From Clostridium sp. K13 (GTDB lineage Bacteria; Bacillota; Clostridia; Clostridiales; Clostridiaceae), in the NCBI RefSeq assembly GCF_019734195.1, contig NZ_JAASHM010000005.1, forward strand, positions 62,001 to 126,000: a stretch of 64,000 bases of DNA, given 5' to 3'. Under the pieces are notes generated by a model that worked only from the letters and a program-made list of their open reading frames with translations, had not been told where the DNA came from and did no database searches. The position numbers were made by a program, and so were the translations under genes. Positions 1-8,856 of the stretch are shown here, piece after piece (the first letter of the stretch is position 1; every line of letters starts with the position of its first letter).

Positions 1-567
1 TAGTCCCATAATATAGATAGTATAGAATTTTCCACCATCTAATGTAATATTCTTAATATATTTTGTAGGTGATTCAGAAGCTCCTAAGAGAATCTCAAAG
101 TTATATATTCCAGGGGATAATTGATAATATCCCGTAGTTTCTAAATATTCAGCTTGATTAAATAGTATAATACCGTTAGGTAATCCTAAAGTAAGTAAAG
201 GTGCGTTTGAAGATAAATTAATAAATCTCAAAAATGACTTAGATTTATTTATAGGAACATTATCATCCTTTAGCCTAAATAAATACAAATTATTGGATAA
301 TGTAACTATTGAAACTGTATAGTTAGCATTAGCTATTAATTGAATATTTTGACTTAATAAAGGCTTGTCATAAGTGCCAGCTTTGAATAGTTGAAATTCA
401 TATTCTCCAGATGATAATTGACTATATTTAGATATTTTTCCAAAGGCTAAGTTACTTGTTATAAGAGAGCCATTTAGATAAACATCAACATTTGGGGCAT
501 TAGGTACTGCATGAAGAATTCTTACACTAGGCTCAATTCGAGGAAGTGATTTTGAGAATTGTTCCAT
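1..567 (-). CDS. DUF4397 domain protein (3'-truncated by window edge)
   Basis: The reverse strand reads open for 189 codons from an ATG at 567 to the window edge. The translation starts MEQFSKSLPRIEPSVRILHA and continues with a V-D-V-Y-L-N-G segment and a repeated beta-rich unit (S..Y..L..G.Y.F....G), which is the pattern of DUF4397 repeats. At least two such units are visible, at about residues 15-95 and 110-189. No signal peptide is seen. The start has a GGTAGGTGAT ribosome site a few bases upstream. The gene lies only 9 bp after an Asn-rich gene on the same strand, so the two are probably co-transcribed. Function is unknown; a role at the spore or cell surface is a guess from the promoter seen upstream of its partner. 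Confidence 0.8.
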   Translation of the reverse strand, partial: MEQFSKSLPRIEPSVRILHAVPNAPNVDVYLNGSLITSNLAFGKISKYSQLSSGEYEFQLFKAGTYDKPLLSQNIQLIANANYTVSIVTLSNNLYLFRLKDDNVPINKSKSFLRFINLSSNAPLLTLGLPNGIILFNQAEYLETTGYYQLSPGIYNFEILLGASESPTKYIKNITLDGGKFYTIYIMGL

Positions 568-576
568 AAAAATCAC

Positions 577-1224
577 CTACCTTTTACAATTATCAAGAGA
601 TATCTTTATTATTTTTTTTATTAATAATTTAGTAATAGGATAAGGGATTCTATAAGCTTTCATAGTAGCTAATATTCCTGGATTATCCTTTTCTATTAAG
701 GCAAATAGTTCATTAACCTCATCTTCGGTACAATTATACTTCCTAGAATCATTTAAAGAAAAGTCTAAGGAGATATCTAAATTTCTTAAGATATCAAGAG
801 TGTTGATGGAGTCATCTAAATACCTTTTATTAACCTTTTCTTCATTATAAGAATAGAGAAAACTATCATCTAATTCTGTTGGATATTCTAATTCAGTATT
901 AGTGTTATTTGTAATATTAGTGTTATTGTTACTTTCTTTAAGTGAGGTATTTGAGTCTATATTCGGTACATTTTTAGGATACGGTGTAAGTGGAGCTAGC
1001 TCAGTCATTGGGTTGGTATTTAATGGAATTGGTGTTGGGTTGATATTTAAATTTGGAAAACCTAATGATAAAGTACCAAATGTTTTAGTGCTAGAAATTC
1101 CATCCATATTAAATAGTAATGGAAATTTTGTACTATTAGGTGCTAAAGAGGAATCAATATTTAAAGGTATAAAATTTAAATCATCATCATTATATTTTTG
1201 TGTATTAGTTTTTTTAGAACTCAT
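577..1224 (-). CDS. Asn/Pro-rich hypothetical protein, partner of the DUF4397 gene
   Basis: This is a 215-residue protein with no family I recognise. Residues 1-130 are low-complexity and rich in Asn, Ser, Thr and Pro (for example SNNNTNITNNTNTE near residue 100). Residues 165-215 look like a small folded helical domain that ends in a Lys/Ile-rich helix. The ATG at 1224 follows a good GGAGGG site. It precedes the DUF4397 gene by 9 bp. The composition resembles spore surface or morphogenetic proteins and a sigma-K-like promoter fits upstream, but that is inference. Confidence 0.65.
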   Translation of the reverse strand: MSSKKTNTQKYNDDDLNFIPLNIDSSLAPNSTKFPLLFNMDGISSTKTFGTLSLGFPNLNINPTPIPLNTNPMTELAPLTPYPKNVPNIDSNTSLKESNNNTNITNNTNTELEYPTELDDSFLYSYNEEKVNKRYLDDSINTLDILRNLDISLDFSLNDSRKYNCTEDEVNELFALIEKDNPGILATMKAYRIPYPITKLLIKKIIKISLDNCKR

Positions 1225-1252
1225 TATTACCCTCCAAATAATAATTTATTAA

Positions 1253-1279
1253 TAATATATGTATTTTAAACACATATGT
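1253..1279 (-). promoter_or_regulatory. Possible sigma-K-type promoter for the Asn-rich/DUF4397 pair
   Basis: On the reverse strand an AC dinucleotide (1278-1279) is followed, after 16 nt, by CATATATTA (1253-1261). This fits the sigma-K pattern AC-N16/17-CATANNNTA and lies about 30 bp upstream of the start codon. In AT-rich DNA such a match can occur by chance. Confidence 0.35.
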
Positions 1280-1393
1280 TACTTTATAGAATATGACTAT
1301 AGTGAGAGGTATATTACTATTGAACAATAGAATGTCTAGTAAATAATCACAATAGCAAAAAGGTAAGAATATATTGTATTGGAGGGGATTATT

Positions 1394-2689
1394 ATGCATA
1401 AAGAAAATATAGATGATTTAAGAAAGCTATTTATAGGGTTGGATAAAAAGGTTAATGTAGATGGAAAAGGAAGATTAATTCCTATAAATTTTGATAATGC
1501 AGCTACCACTCCACCTTTTAAAAGAGTTATGAAAAAGGTATTAGAAACTAGCGAGTATTACGGATCAATTGCAAGGGGGGATGGTAAGAAGTCTCAATAT
1601 TGCAGTGATTTATATGATAGTTCTAGAAAATATATATTAGAATACTTTAATGCACCTGAAGATATATATACAGCAATTTTTGTAGGAAATACTACTGATG
1701 GATTGAATAAGCTATCTAATATTTTAATTGAAAGTAAAGAAGATATAGTTATTACAACTAGAATGGAACATCATTCAAATGATTTGCCTTGGAGAAATAA
1801 ATGTGATTTAAAGCATGTTGAAGTAGATAAGGATGGAAGAATTAAGGTAGAAGATATAGAAGAATTACTTGATAAGTATCAAGAAAAAGTTAAATATGTA
1901 ACAGTAACAGGCGCATCTAATGTTACTGGTTATGTGAATGATATAAGAAGAATAGCCAAAGCAACTCATAGATATGGAGCAAAAATAATTGTTGATGGAG
2001 CTCAATTAATTCCTCATAAAAAAATATCCATGATACAAGATGATATCACTGAAAATATAGATTTTTTAGTGTTTTCTGGACATAAGATATATGCTCCATT
2101 TGGAAGTGGAGTTATTATTGGTTTGAGAAAAATATTTAATGAAAAGGATCCAGCTTCAAGTGGTGGAGGAACTGTTCAGATAGTTCTTGATGAACGTCAG
2201 CTATGGCTAGATACACCAGAGAAAAATGAAGCAGGTACGCCTAATCTTTTTGGAGCAATATCAATAGCAGAAGCATTAAAGGAAATGGATAAAATAGGAT
2301 TTCAAGTTATTGAAAATAATGAAAAAGACTTATTATCATATTTAATTAAGGAATTAAAGCAGTTTGAAAAGGTAACTTTATATGCAGATAATGAAAATAT
2401 AGATGATAGATTGGGAATTTTAGTATTTAATATTGATGGAATGACTTATGAAGAAGTTGGAGGAGCCCTTGCTGATATAAGAGGAATAGGGGTTAGAGAA
2501 GGTGGATTTTGTGCCCATCCATATACAAGAAGAGTTCTTGGAATAAAAGATGATGAGCTTCAAAGATATATGAGTGAAGTTGGAATTCCTGGATTGGTTA
2601 GAGTAAGCTTAGGAATTTATAATACTAAAAAAGAAGCAAATATATTCCTAGACACCGTTGAATATATTTGCCGAAGATACACTAAATAA
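1394..2689 (+). CDS. Class V aminotransferase / cysteine desulfurase-like PLP enzyme
   Basis: This 431-residue protein is a fold-type I PLP enzyme of the class V group (cysteine desulfurase/selenocysteine lyase-like). FDNAATT is at residues 33-39, the cofactor Asp/Gln pair lies in VDGAQ (200-204), and the Schiff-base Lys is K231 in SGHKIYAPFGSG. C373 in GGFCAHP matches the position of the catalytic Cys of SufS-type enzymes, so sulfur mobilisation from cysteine is plausible. The ATG at 1394 is chosen because GGAGGGG sits at 1380-1387; an in-frame TTG at 1379 would put that site inside the gene. It stands alone, with no suf or isc partner nearby, so the sulfur acceptor is unknown. A convergent gene and a large palindromic repeat follow. 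Confidence 0.85.
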   Translation: MHKENIDDLRKLFIGLDKKVNVDGKGRLIPINFDNAATTPPFKRVMKKVLETSEYYGSIARGDGKKSQYCSDLYDSSRKYILEYFNAPEDIYTAIFVGNTTDGLNKLSNILIESKEDIVITTRMEHHSNDLPWRNKCDLKHVEVDKDGRIKVEDIEELLDKYQEKVKYVTVTGASNVTGYVNDIRRIAKATHRYGAKIIVDGAQLIPHKKISMIQDDITENIDFLVFSGHKIYAPFGSGVIIGLRKIFNEKDPASSGGGTVQIVLDERQLWLDTPEKNEAGTPNLFGAISIAEALKEMDKIGFQVIENNEKDLLSYLIKELKQFEKVTLYADNENIDDRLGILVFNIDGMTYEEVGGALADIRGIGVREGGFCAHPYTRRVLGIKDDELQRYMSEVGIPGLVRVSLGIYNTKKEANIFLDTVEYICRRYTK

Positions 2690-2980
2690 ATTGTGAAGCA
2701 ATTTATAGTTAAGGGCCTTACGGCCAGGTAAGTTTTTTGAACAGCGCTTCGCTAGTTCAAAAAGGTAAATGTTGACTTTATCAACGGTAAGAGCCTTACG
2801 GCTAATTAAGGAAGAAACTTCTTGCGAAGTTTCAAAAAATATATATTCAAGAAATTATGAAATAATTTTATTCTTAACTTTTTACCGTTTGCTTCAGCAA
2901 ACATTTACCCGTGATTAATTAGCACAAGCTATATTAATCACTTTATCTTGGCCATTAGGCCCTTAACTTTTCACTTTTAA
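2690..2980. repeat. Composite palindromic repeat between convergent genes (copy A)
   Basis: This 290-bp spacer is almost entirely made of hairpins. The outer arms are TTAAGGGCCTTACGGCCA (from 2708) and its near-complement TGGCCATTAGGCCCTTAA (near 2950). Inside are GAACAGCGCTTCGCTAGTTC, a GCCTTACGGC repeat, GAAACTTCTTGCGAAGTTTC followed by an ATATATATT tract, and CGTTTGCTTCAGCAAACAT. The left GGTAAATGTT...CAACGGTAA is mirrored on the right. No open reading frame fits. It shares modules with 37733-37922 and 8756-8848, so it is a dispersed element; it may also terminate both convergent genes. Confidence 0.75.
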
Positions 2981-2982
2981 AA

Positions 2983-4200
2983 TTATTTGTTAAATACTTT
3001 AAAGTCTGGCATTGGTGCAGCTGAAATTACTGTTGGAACTTCAGAAACTAGTGGAGCTAAATATTCAATAGCTTTTTCGTTTACGTTGTTTCCAGCTTCG
3101 TTTATCCATTCAGTTGGGAAGTATTTAACGTTATTAGCAATTTTATCAGCTTCTATTAAGAAGTAAGAAGATTTATAAGGTACATTATTTTCTCTTTTTA
3201 TTCCGATCATATATCCACATTTCCCAAGACTAGCTTGTCTTAATGCTTCATATCCAACTTCATAGGCTTCTTCTAAATCTAAATTAGAAGCACAGTGCAT
3301 AGCACATCTTTGAAGAACACCAAGTTCAAGAGATTTAACTCTTGTAGTTATACCAGAAGATATTATTAAGTTTTTTAAATATGAGCCAACACCACCAAGT
3401 TGAGCATGGCCAAACTTATCATGAGCTTGTGCATGAGCTTCAGCAACAAATTTGCCTTCAGCAGTTCTTACACCTTCAGAAACAACTATATAAACTTGAT
3501 TTTGTTCTTCAAATTTATTTTTTACATCAAGTAAAAATTGATCTACATCAAAAGCAGTTTCAGGTAAGTAAATGAAATCTGCTACTTGTTTACCGTTTAA
3601 TGTAGCTAATGAAGCGGCAGCAGCTAACCAACCAGTATCACGTCCCATAGTTTCTAATATAAATATTCCATTATTTATATATACAGATGAATCTAAATAA
3701 GTTTCAAGTACACTTGTTGCAATAAATTTAGCAGCACTACCAAAACCAGGTGTGTGATCAGTATACATTAAGTCATTATCTATAGTTTTAGGAATACCTA
3801 TAAATTTAACATCTATTCCAGTTTCCTTTGCATATTCACTTAGTTTAGCAGTAGTATCCATAGAGTCATTACCACCAACGTAAAAGAAAGCTTTAATATC
3901 ATTAGCTTTTAAAATTTCAAGTAGTCTATCATATTCCTCTGTTGATTCTTCAAGTTTTTTCATTTTATATCTACAAGAACCTAATCCAGATGAAGGTGTA
4001 TATCTAAATCTATTTATATCATCTTTAGAGAATGATGAAAGTTCTATTATATTACCATTAAGAATTCCTTCAATTCCATTTAAACCTGCATAGACCTTAT
4101 TAAAAACTCCTAAAGTATTATTTGCTTCTACTAATCCAACAACACTTGAATTTATAACTGCTGTAGGACCTCCAGATTGTGCTATGATACAATTTGCCAT
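2983..4200 (-). CDS. Phosphofructokinase, probably diphosphate-dependent (PFP)
   Basis: This 405-residue enzyme of the PfkA fold phosphorylates fructose 6-phosphate at C1 in glycolysis. The phosphoryl-donor loop is GGNDS (109-113); ATP-dependent enzymes carry GGDGS and PPi-dependent ones GGDDS, so Asp in the fourth position points to pyrophosphate. PKTIDND (137-143) and MGRDTGW (185-191) support the PPi-type family and the sugar-phosphate site. The start is ATG 4200 after AAAGGAG; 20 upstream in-frame codons have no ribosome site and are not used. It is monocistronic and converges on the aminotransferase gene. Direction of flux cannot be told from sequence, and ATP use is not fully excluded. 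Confidence 0.88.
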   Translation of the reverse strand: MANCIIAQSGGPTAVINSSVVGLVEANNTLGVFNKVYAGLNGIEGILNGNIIELSSFSKDDINRFRYTPSSGLGSCRYKMKKLEESTEEYDRLLEILKANDIKAFFYVGGNDSMDTTAKLSEYAKETGIDVKFIGIPKTIDNDLMYTDHTPGFGSAAKFIATSVLETYLDSSVYINNGIFILETMGRDTGWLAAAASLATLNGKQVADFIYLPETAFDVDQFLLDVKNKFEEQNQVYIVVSEGVRTAEGKFVAEAHAQAHDKFGHAQLGGVGSYLKNLIISSGITTRVKSLELGVLQRCAMHCASNLDLEEAYEVGYEALRQASLGKCGYMIGIKRENNVPYKSSYFLIEADKIANNVKYFPTEWINEAGNNVNEKAIEYLAPLVSEVPTVISAAPMPDFKVFNK

Positions 4201-4440
4201 TAAAATACGCTCCTTTAAAGTTGAAATTAATTTTAATTTATAAAAATAAAAAATATACATTAATTACTAGAAAGTTTATATTAATGTGATATACTATTTC
4301 TTTTATTATTAAATACAATATATACTATACAACAAAATAGTATTAAATAAAAGACATAAAAAATAAAATTTACAATATGAATCATAGGTTGATAAACTTA
4401 ATAATAAAATTATACAAATAATGTAAAAGTGGGGGCTGGG

Positions 4441-4998
4441 ATGAATATAAAAGATGTAATTATAGTTGGTATTGCTTTAGCTATGGATGCTGTTGGAGTA
4501 ACTATTAGTATTGGAGTTAATCCGATAGTTAGAAGACATAATAAAATAGCTTTTATTATGTCCTTTGCAATATTTCAATTTTTATTTTTTCTTTTAGGAG
4601 GGATTGGAGGACATTTATTTGAAACCTATATAACTACTATTCCAAATGTAGTTGGAGGGATAGCTATAGCTATTGTAGGAATGCTAATGATAAAGGAAGG
4701 AGTAGATGGTGATGAAGAGAGTCAGAGTTTATTATTAAAAAAAGGAATGGTATTAGTACTTGGAATATCCGTTAGTATTGATGCATTTGTAGTAGGATTT
4801 ACAGCATTTAATTACATAAGTAATCCTTTAATTATGATGTTAGATTGTTCAATTGTTGGGCTTATAACTTTGATATTGTGTACAATTGCTTTTTATTCAT
4901 GCAGATATATAAGAAAAATAGAATTTATATCAAAATATGCAAATTTTTTTGGTGGAATAACATTAATTATTTTTGCTATAAAGATGATTTTCTTTTAA
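4441..4998 (+). CDS. mntP: MntP-family manganese efflux pump
   Basis: This 185-residue membrane protein has about six hydrophobic segments. Two internally related motifs, ALAMDAVGVTISIG near residue 12 and VSIDAFVVGF near residue 108, carry the membrane Asp residues typical of MntP, which exports Mn2+ from the cytoplasm. The ATG at 4441 follows a GGGGG-rich ribosome site; a GTG 12 bp upstream would overlap that site. The 170-bp leader shows no recognisable yybP-ykoY-type Mn riboswitch. A strong terminator follows at 5033-5075. Confidence 0.82.
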   Translation: MNIKDVIIVGIALAMDAVGVTISIGVNPIVRRHNKIAFIMSFAIFQFLFFLLGGIGGHLFETYITTIPNVVGGIAIAIVGMLMIKEGVDGDEESQSLLLKKGMVLVLGISVSIDAFVVGFTAFNYISNPLIMMLDCSIVGLITLILCTIAFYSCRYIRKIEFISKYANFFGGITLIIFAIKMIFF

Positions 4999-5032
4999 AA
5001 GTTACTTTTTTTATAAGTAAGTTAAACTTTAT

Positions 5033-5075
5033 AAATCTATAATAATGATAATTTTTCATTATTATAGATTTTTTT
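5033..5075 (+). terminator. Rho-independent terminator after mntP
   Basis: A perfect 16-bp stem (AAATCTATAATAATGA and its complement) closes an 8-nt AT loop and runs into seven Ts. Confidence 0.9.
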
Positions 5076-5087
5076 ATTTAAATTAAT

Positions 5088-5116
5088 TTGACAATAGTTA
5101 AAAAATGGGTTATAGT
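5088..5116 (+). promoter_or_regulatory. Sigma-A promoter for the symporter gene
   Basis: TTGACA (5088-5093), a 17-nt spacer and TATAGT (5111-5116) lie 52 bp before the start codon. This is close to the vegetative consensus. Confidence 0.85.
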
Positions 5117-5167
5117 GAATTTAAATGAAAGACATTTGTGTTTCATAGAAAGACAAGGGGGGATTTA

Positions 5168-6370
5168 ATGAAAAAATTATCTTTAATTACAAGGATATTT
5201 TTATGTTTAGTATTAGGAATTGCAGTTGGATTATTATGTGGGGCAAATAATATTCAATTTCCAGTAAGATTATTAGCAACTTTTAGTGGATTATTTGGTA
5301 GCTTTTTATCGTTTGTAATTCCTCTAATTATTATTGGATTTATAATTCCGGGAATAGCATCATTAGGAAGTAAGTCAGGAAAAGGACTTATTATAACTAC
5401 AGTAATAGCATATGTTTCTACATTAGTAGCTGGATTCGCAGCATATTTAGTAGGAGTTGGAATACTGCCTAAATTAATAAAAGGTGGAGTTTCATTAAGT
5501 GAAGCAGGCCAATCAATAGAGCCATATTTTACTATTGAAATACCAGCAATAATGGGAGTAATGTCTGCATTAGTATTAGCATTTGTACTTGGTATAGGTT
5601 TATCAAAAATTAAAAATAGTCAAATGTTAAAGGTAGTAAATGAATTTAATTCAATTATTTTAATGATTGTTACGAAGGTTTTAATACCATTAGTTCCTAT
5701 TTATATAGGTTGTGTTTTTGCAAAGTTAAGTTATAGTGGTGAAATATTTAATACATTAAAATCATTTGGTATAGTATATGTAATATTATTTTCACTACAA
5801 TTACTATACATAGTTCTTCAATATTGTATTGCAGGGGCTATTAAAAAGGAAAATCCTTTTAAATTAATAAAAAATATGATTCCAGCATACATGACTGCTG
5901 TAGGAACTCAATCTTCAGCAGCAACAATTCCAGTAACACTTCAATGTGTTAAGAAAAATCAAGTTAGTGAAGAAGTTTTAGATTTTGTTGTACCATTAGG
6001 AGCAACAATACATTTAGCAGGTGATACTATTACTTTAGTTCTTACTTCTATGGCAGTGATGTACATGAATGGACAAACTCCTACTTTTGGAATGATAGTT
6101 CCATTTATATTTATGCTAGGAGTTACAATGATTGCAGCACCAGGAGTTCCAGGTGGTGGAGTCATGGCAGCATTAGGATTGCTTGAATCAATGCTTGGAT
6201 TTGGAGCAGTAGAAAAGCCAATTATGATTGCGTTGCATGCAGCACAAGATAGTTTTGGTACTGCAACTAATGTTACAGGTGATGGAGCAATAGCTATAAT
6301 TGTAGATTATTTTATAAGTAGGAAAAAAGGTAATAGTATTGAACAGAATAATGATGATATAGCATCGTAA
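5168..6370 (+). CDS. Dicarboxylate/amino acid:cation symporter (DAACS family)
   Basis: This 400-residue transporter takes up a dicarboxylate or acidic/neutral amino acid with Na+ or H+ across the membrane. It has about eight hydrophobic segments plus two re-entrant loops. GTQSSAATIP near residue 245 is the Ser-rich hairpin, GATIHLAGDT near residue 277 replaces the usual GATINMDGT, and GVPGGG follows near residue 330, as in the DAACS (glutamate/serine transporter) family. The departures from GATINMDGT leave the substrate uncertain. ATG 5168 follows AAGGGGGG. The gene is monocistronic between a strong promoter and a terminator. Confidence 0.87.
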   Translation: MKKLSLITRIFLCLVLGIAVGLLCGANNIQFPVRLLATFSGLFGSFLSFVIPLIIIGFIIPGIASLGSKSGKGLIITTVIAYVSTLVAGFAAYLVGVGILPKLIKGGVSLSEAGQSIEPYFTIEIPAIMGVMSALVLAFVLGIGLSKIKNSQMLKVVNEFNSIILMIVTKVLIPLVPIYIGCVFAKLSYSGEIFNTLKSFGIVYVILFSLQLLYIVLQYCIAGAIKKENPFKLIKNMIPAYMTAVGTQSSAATIPVTLQCVKKNQVSEEVLDFVVPLGATIHLAGDTITLVLTSMAVMYMNGQTPTFGMIVPFIFMLGVTMIAAPGVPGGGVMAALGLLESMLGFGAVEKPIMIALHAAQDSFGTATNVTGDGAIAIIVDYFISRKKGNSIEQNNDDIAS

Positions 6371-6400
6371 AATTTAAATTAAAATGTTAGTTTTGAATTG

Positions 6401-6430
6401 AAGAGTTAGGTATTTTACCTAGCTCTTTTA
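6401..6430 (+). terminator. Terminator after the symporter gene
   Basis: AAGAGTTAGGTA pairs with TACCTAGCTCTT around a 3-nt loop, followed by a T-run. Confidence 0.8.
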
Positions 6431-6657
6431 TTAATTTGTTAAATAAGTATTAAATAGAATAATTTAACTTGAAGAATATATATTAAGAGAGTATACTAGC
6501 TTATCATAATTATTCACCATAATAAGCTTAATAAGGTGATATAATAATATTTAATATTAATTTAAAAGTAAACAATAGTAGAATTTTTATATTATTTTTA
6601 AGCAAAGAGAATGCTATTAAATAAAGTAAAGTTATATTATATAAAGGAGAGTTTGAA

Positions 6658-8247
6658 ATGGAGAAGTTATATTTTAATGGAGATATACTAACACTTGAAG
6701 AAGAATTATATGTTGATGCTATTTTAATTAAGGATGATAAAATATATAAAATTGGAGAAAAAGATGAACTTCTTAAAGAAGCTAGTGAAGATGTGGAATT
6801 AGTTGATTTAAAAGGAAGAACACTTATGCCATCTTTTATAGATGCACATTCTCATTTTTCAGGATATGCAATTTCTTTTACACAAGTAGATTTATCAGGA
6901 GCTGTAAACTTTAATGAAATTAAAGAGGCTATTCAAAACTTTATAAAGAAGAATAACATTCCAGAGGGAAAATGGATTCAAGCAGATGGCTATGATCAAA
7001 ACTTTTTAGAGGAAAAATCACAACCAACTTTAGAACTCTTAGACGAGGCATCACCTAAAAATCCAATTTTATGCAAGCATAAATCAGGGCATATGGGAGT
7101 ATTTAATTCTTTAGGGTTAAAGGAAATGGAAATAACTATAGATACACCAAATCCTGATGGCGGAATGATAGAAAAAAAAGATGGAAAACTTACAGGTTAT
7201 TTAGAGGAAGCTGCATTTATGGAGTATATTCAAAAGTTACCCATGGCTTCTAATGAAGAGTTTATGTGTAACTTAGTTAAGGCCCAAGAATCTTATGCGA
7301 GCTATGGAATAACAACTGTACAGGAAGGCTTTGTTGTATCTCAATTAGCTCCTATATTTCAATATTTGATGCAAGCAAAACTTTTAAAAATAGACTTAAT
7401 AGGATTTATGGATATTTCTAAAGCTGATGAGTTAAAAGAAAACTTTGCTAATTGTTTAAATAAATACAATAATAATTTAAAAATGGGAGGATATAAAACA
7501 TTTTTAGATGGCTCTCCACAAGGTCGTACAGCTTGGATGCGTACACCATACTTAGGCGAAGAAAAAGACTATTATGCTTATGGAACTCAAACAGATGAGC
7601 AAATAGAAGCTAAATTAGAATTAGCATTGCAAGATAATATGCAAATTTTAGTTCATTGTAATGGTGATGCTGCTTGTGAACAATATATAAACCAATATGC
7701 TATAGCTAAAGAAAAAATAAATTCTAATAATGATATAAGACCTGTTATAATACATGCACAATTATTAGATAGAGATCAATTAGATAGAGTAAAAGAGCTT
7801 AAAATGGTTCCATCATTCTTTGTTGCACATGTATATCATTGGGGAGATATACATATAAAGAATTATGGTTTGGAAAGAGCAAGCAGAGTAAGCTTAGCAA
7901 AGGATGCATTAGATAAGGGAATATTATTTACATTCCATCAAGATTCACCAGTTATAGAGCCAAATATGTTAGAAACTATATGGTGCGCAGTAAATAGAAT
8001 AACTAAGAATGGAGTTTTATTAGGAGAAGATGAAAGAATAGCTCCATTAGAAGCTTTAAAGGCAGTTACTAAGAATGCTGCTTATCAATATTTTGAAGAA
8101 GATATTAAAGGTACTATAAAAGAAGGAAAATTAGCTGATTTAGTTATATTAGATAAAAATATACTAAAAGTTAACCCTATAGATATTAAAAATATAGAAG
8201 TACTTGAAACAATAAAGGAGGGAAAAACTATATTTAAAAAGTTATAA
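6658..8247 (+). CDS. Amidohydrolase of the YtcJ/amidohydrolase-3 family
   Basis: This 529-residue metal-dependent hydrolase begins with a short beta domain (FNGDILTL) and the H-x-H metal motif DAHSHFSG near residue 63. The large central insertion, H residues in ILVHCNGDA (about 335) and IIHAQLL (about 362), and D in TFHQDSPV (about 425) are the metal and catalytic residues of the YtcJ-like group, whose members hydrolyse N-substituted amides or carbamates. The substrate is not predictable. AAAGGAG precedes ATG 6658. It stands alone; a 287-bp AT-rich spacer upstream contains only the previous terminator and weak palindromes near 6500-6545. Confidence 0.85.
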   Translation: MEKLYFNGDILTLEEELYVDAILIKDDKIYKIGEKDELLKEASEDVELVDLKGRTLMPSFIDAHSHFSGYAISFTQVDLSGAVNFNEIKEAIQNFIKKNNIPEGKWIQADGYDQNFLEEKSQPTLELLDEASPKNPILCKHKSGHMGVFNSLGLKEMEITIDTPNPDGGMIEKKDGKLTGYLEEAAFMEYIQKLPMASNEEFMCNLVKAQESYASYGITTVQEGFVVSQLAPIFQYLMQAKLLKIDLIGFMDISKADELKENFANCLNKYNNNLKMGGYKTFLDGSPQGRTAWMRTPYLGEEKDYYAYGTQTDEQIEAKLELALQDNMQILVHCNGDAACEQYINQYAIAKEKINSNNDIRPVIIHAQLLDRDQLDRVKELKMVPSFFVAHVYHWGDIHIKNYGLERASRVSLAKDALDKGILFTFHQDSPVIEPNMLETIWCAVNRITKNGVLLGEDERIAPLEALKAVTKNAAYQYFEEDIKGTIKEGKLADLVILDKNILKVNPIDIKNIEVLETIKEGKTIFKKL

Positions 8248-8376
8248 TAATTAGTTTTAAATAATGTGTAATACAAATCTTTTTTGAAAAATAGAGAATA
8301 TATTTAAGGATATATACAGAAAATATCAGTAGCTTAAATAGATAATTAATATTTTAAGGAAAGGGTTTAATAACTA

Positions 8377-8727
8377 ATGATGAAAAAAATAATTTTTGCA
8401 GTCGTAGTAAGTATATTTTTAATATCATCTCCCATATTAGCTGATGTTAATTCTTCTATTAAAAGTAGTGATCCACCATTAGCTGATATTTATAAAGAGG
8501 GAATATACCATTTTTCTCAAGGTTCTGGTAAAAATCTTGATTTAAAGCTAACAAGTCCAAATAAACCTATGATTTTGATGATTATAGAAAATGATACTAG
8601 AACTTTAAAGTATTATATAGAGTTTACTAAGGAGTCTCCAGAAATAAAGATGTATTTAGCAGAACCACTATCAGAGCATACTACAATTATAGTAGGAGAA
8701 GGAGAGATTTCTTTTACCTATGATTAA
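8377..8727 (+). CDS. Small secreted hypothetical protein
   Basis: This 116-residue protein starts with a clear signal peptide: MMKK, a hydrophobic core (IIFAVVVSIFLISSP) and a likely signal peptidase I site after ILA near residue 22. The mature part of about 94 residues is mixed beta-rich and acidic, with no Cys and no family I can name. The start has an AAGGAAAGGG site, slightly distant; the second Met gives a nearly identical product. It is followed by a long palindrome and then the convergent clpP-like gene. Confidence 0.7.
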   Translation: MMKKIIFAVVVSIFLISSPILADVNSSIKSSDPPLADIYKEGIYHFSQGSGKNLDLKLTSPNKPMILMIIENDTRTLKYYIEFTKESPEIKMYLAEPLSEHTTIIVGEGEISFTYD

Positions 8728-8755
8728 AAAATAGGAAAAATATATATAAGTAAAG

Positions 8756-8848
8756 AAGGGGTTGTATCAAAATATATTCTACAGACTTGAAATAAATTGC
8801 TTCGCAATTTATTCATTAGATGAATTGATAGTTTTGATACAACCCCTT
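8756..8848. repeat. Nested palindromic repeat between convergent genes (copy C), probable bidirectional terminator
   Basis: The 17-bp outer arms AAGGGGTTGTATCAAAA (8756-8772) and TTTTGATACAACCCCTT (8832-8848) are perfect complements. They enclose a second hairpin, AATAAATTGCTTCGCAATTT. The outer arms resemble the hairpin at 53811-53868; the inner hairpin resembles modules in the repeats at 2690 and 37733. Confidence 0.8.
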
Positions 8849-8856
8849 TATTTTAA

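Noticed and set aside
902-1252. Forward frame of 116 codons opposite the Asn-rich gene
   Set aside because: It lies antisense to a gene with a good ribosome site and shows no motif; a shadow frame.
1379-1393. TTG start for the class V aminotransferase gene
   Set aside because: The ribosome site would lie inside the coding frame; ATG 1394 is correctly spaced.
2690-2980. CRISPR array
   Set aside because: The repeats are palindromic and irregular in spacing and sequence, with no constant repeat and unique spacers and no cas genes in the window.
4261-4440. Manganese riboswitch (yybP-ykoY) before mntP
   Set aside because: No conserved stem-loop core or terminator could be seen in the 180-bp leader.
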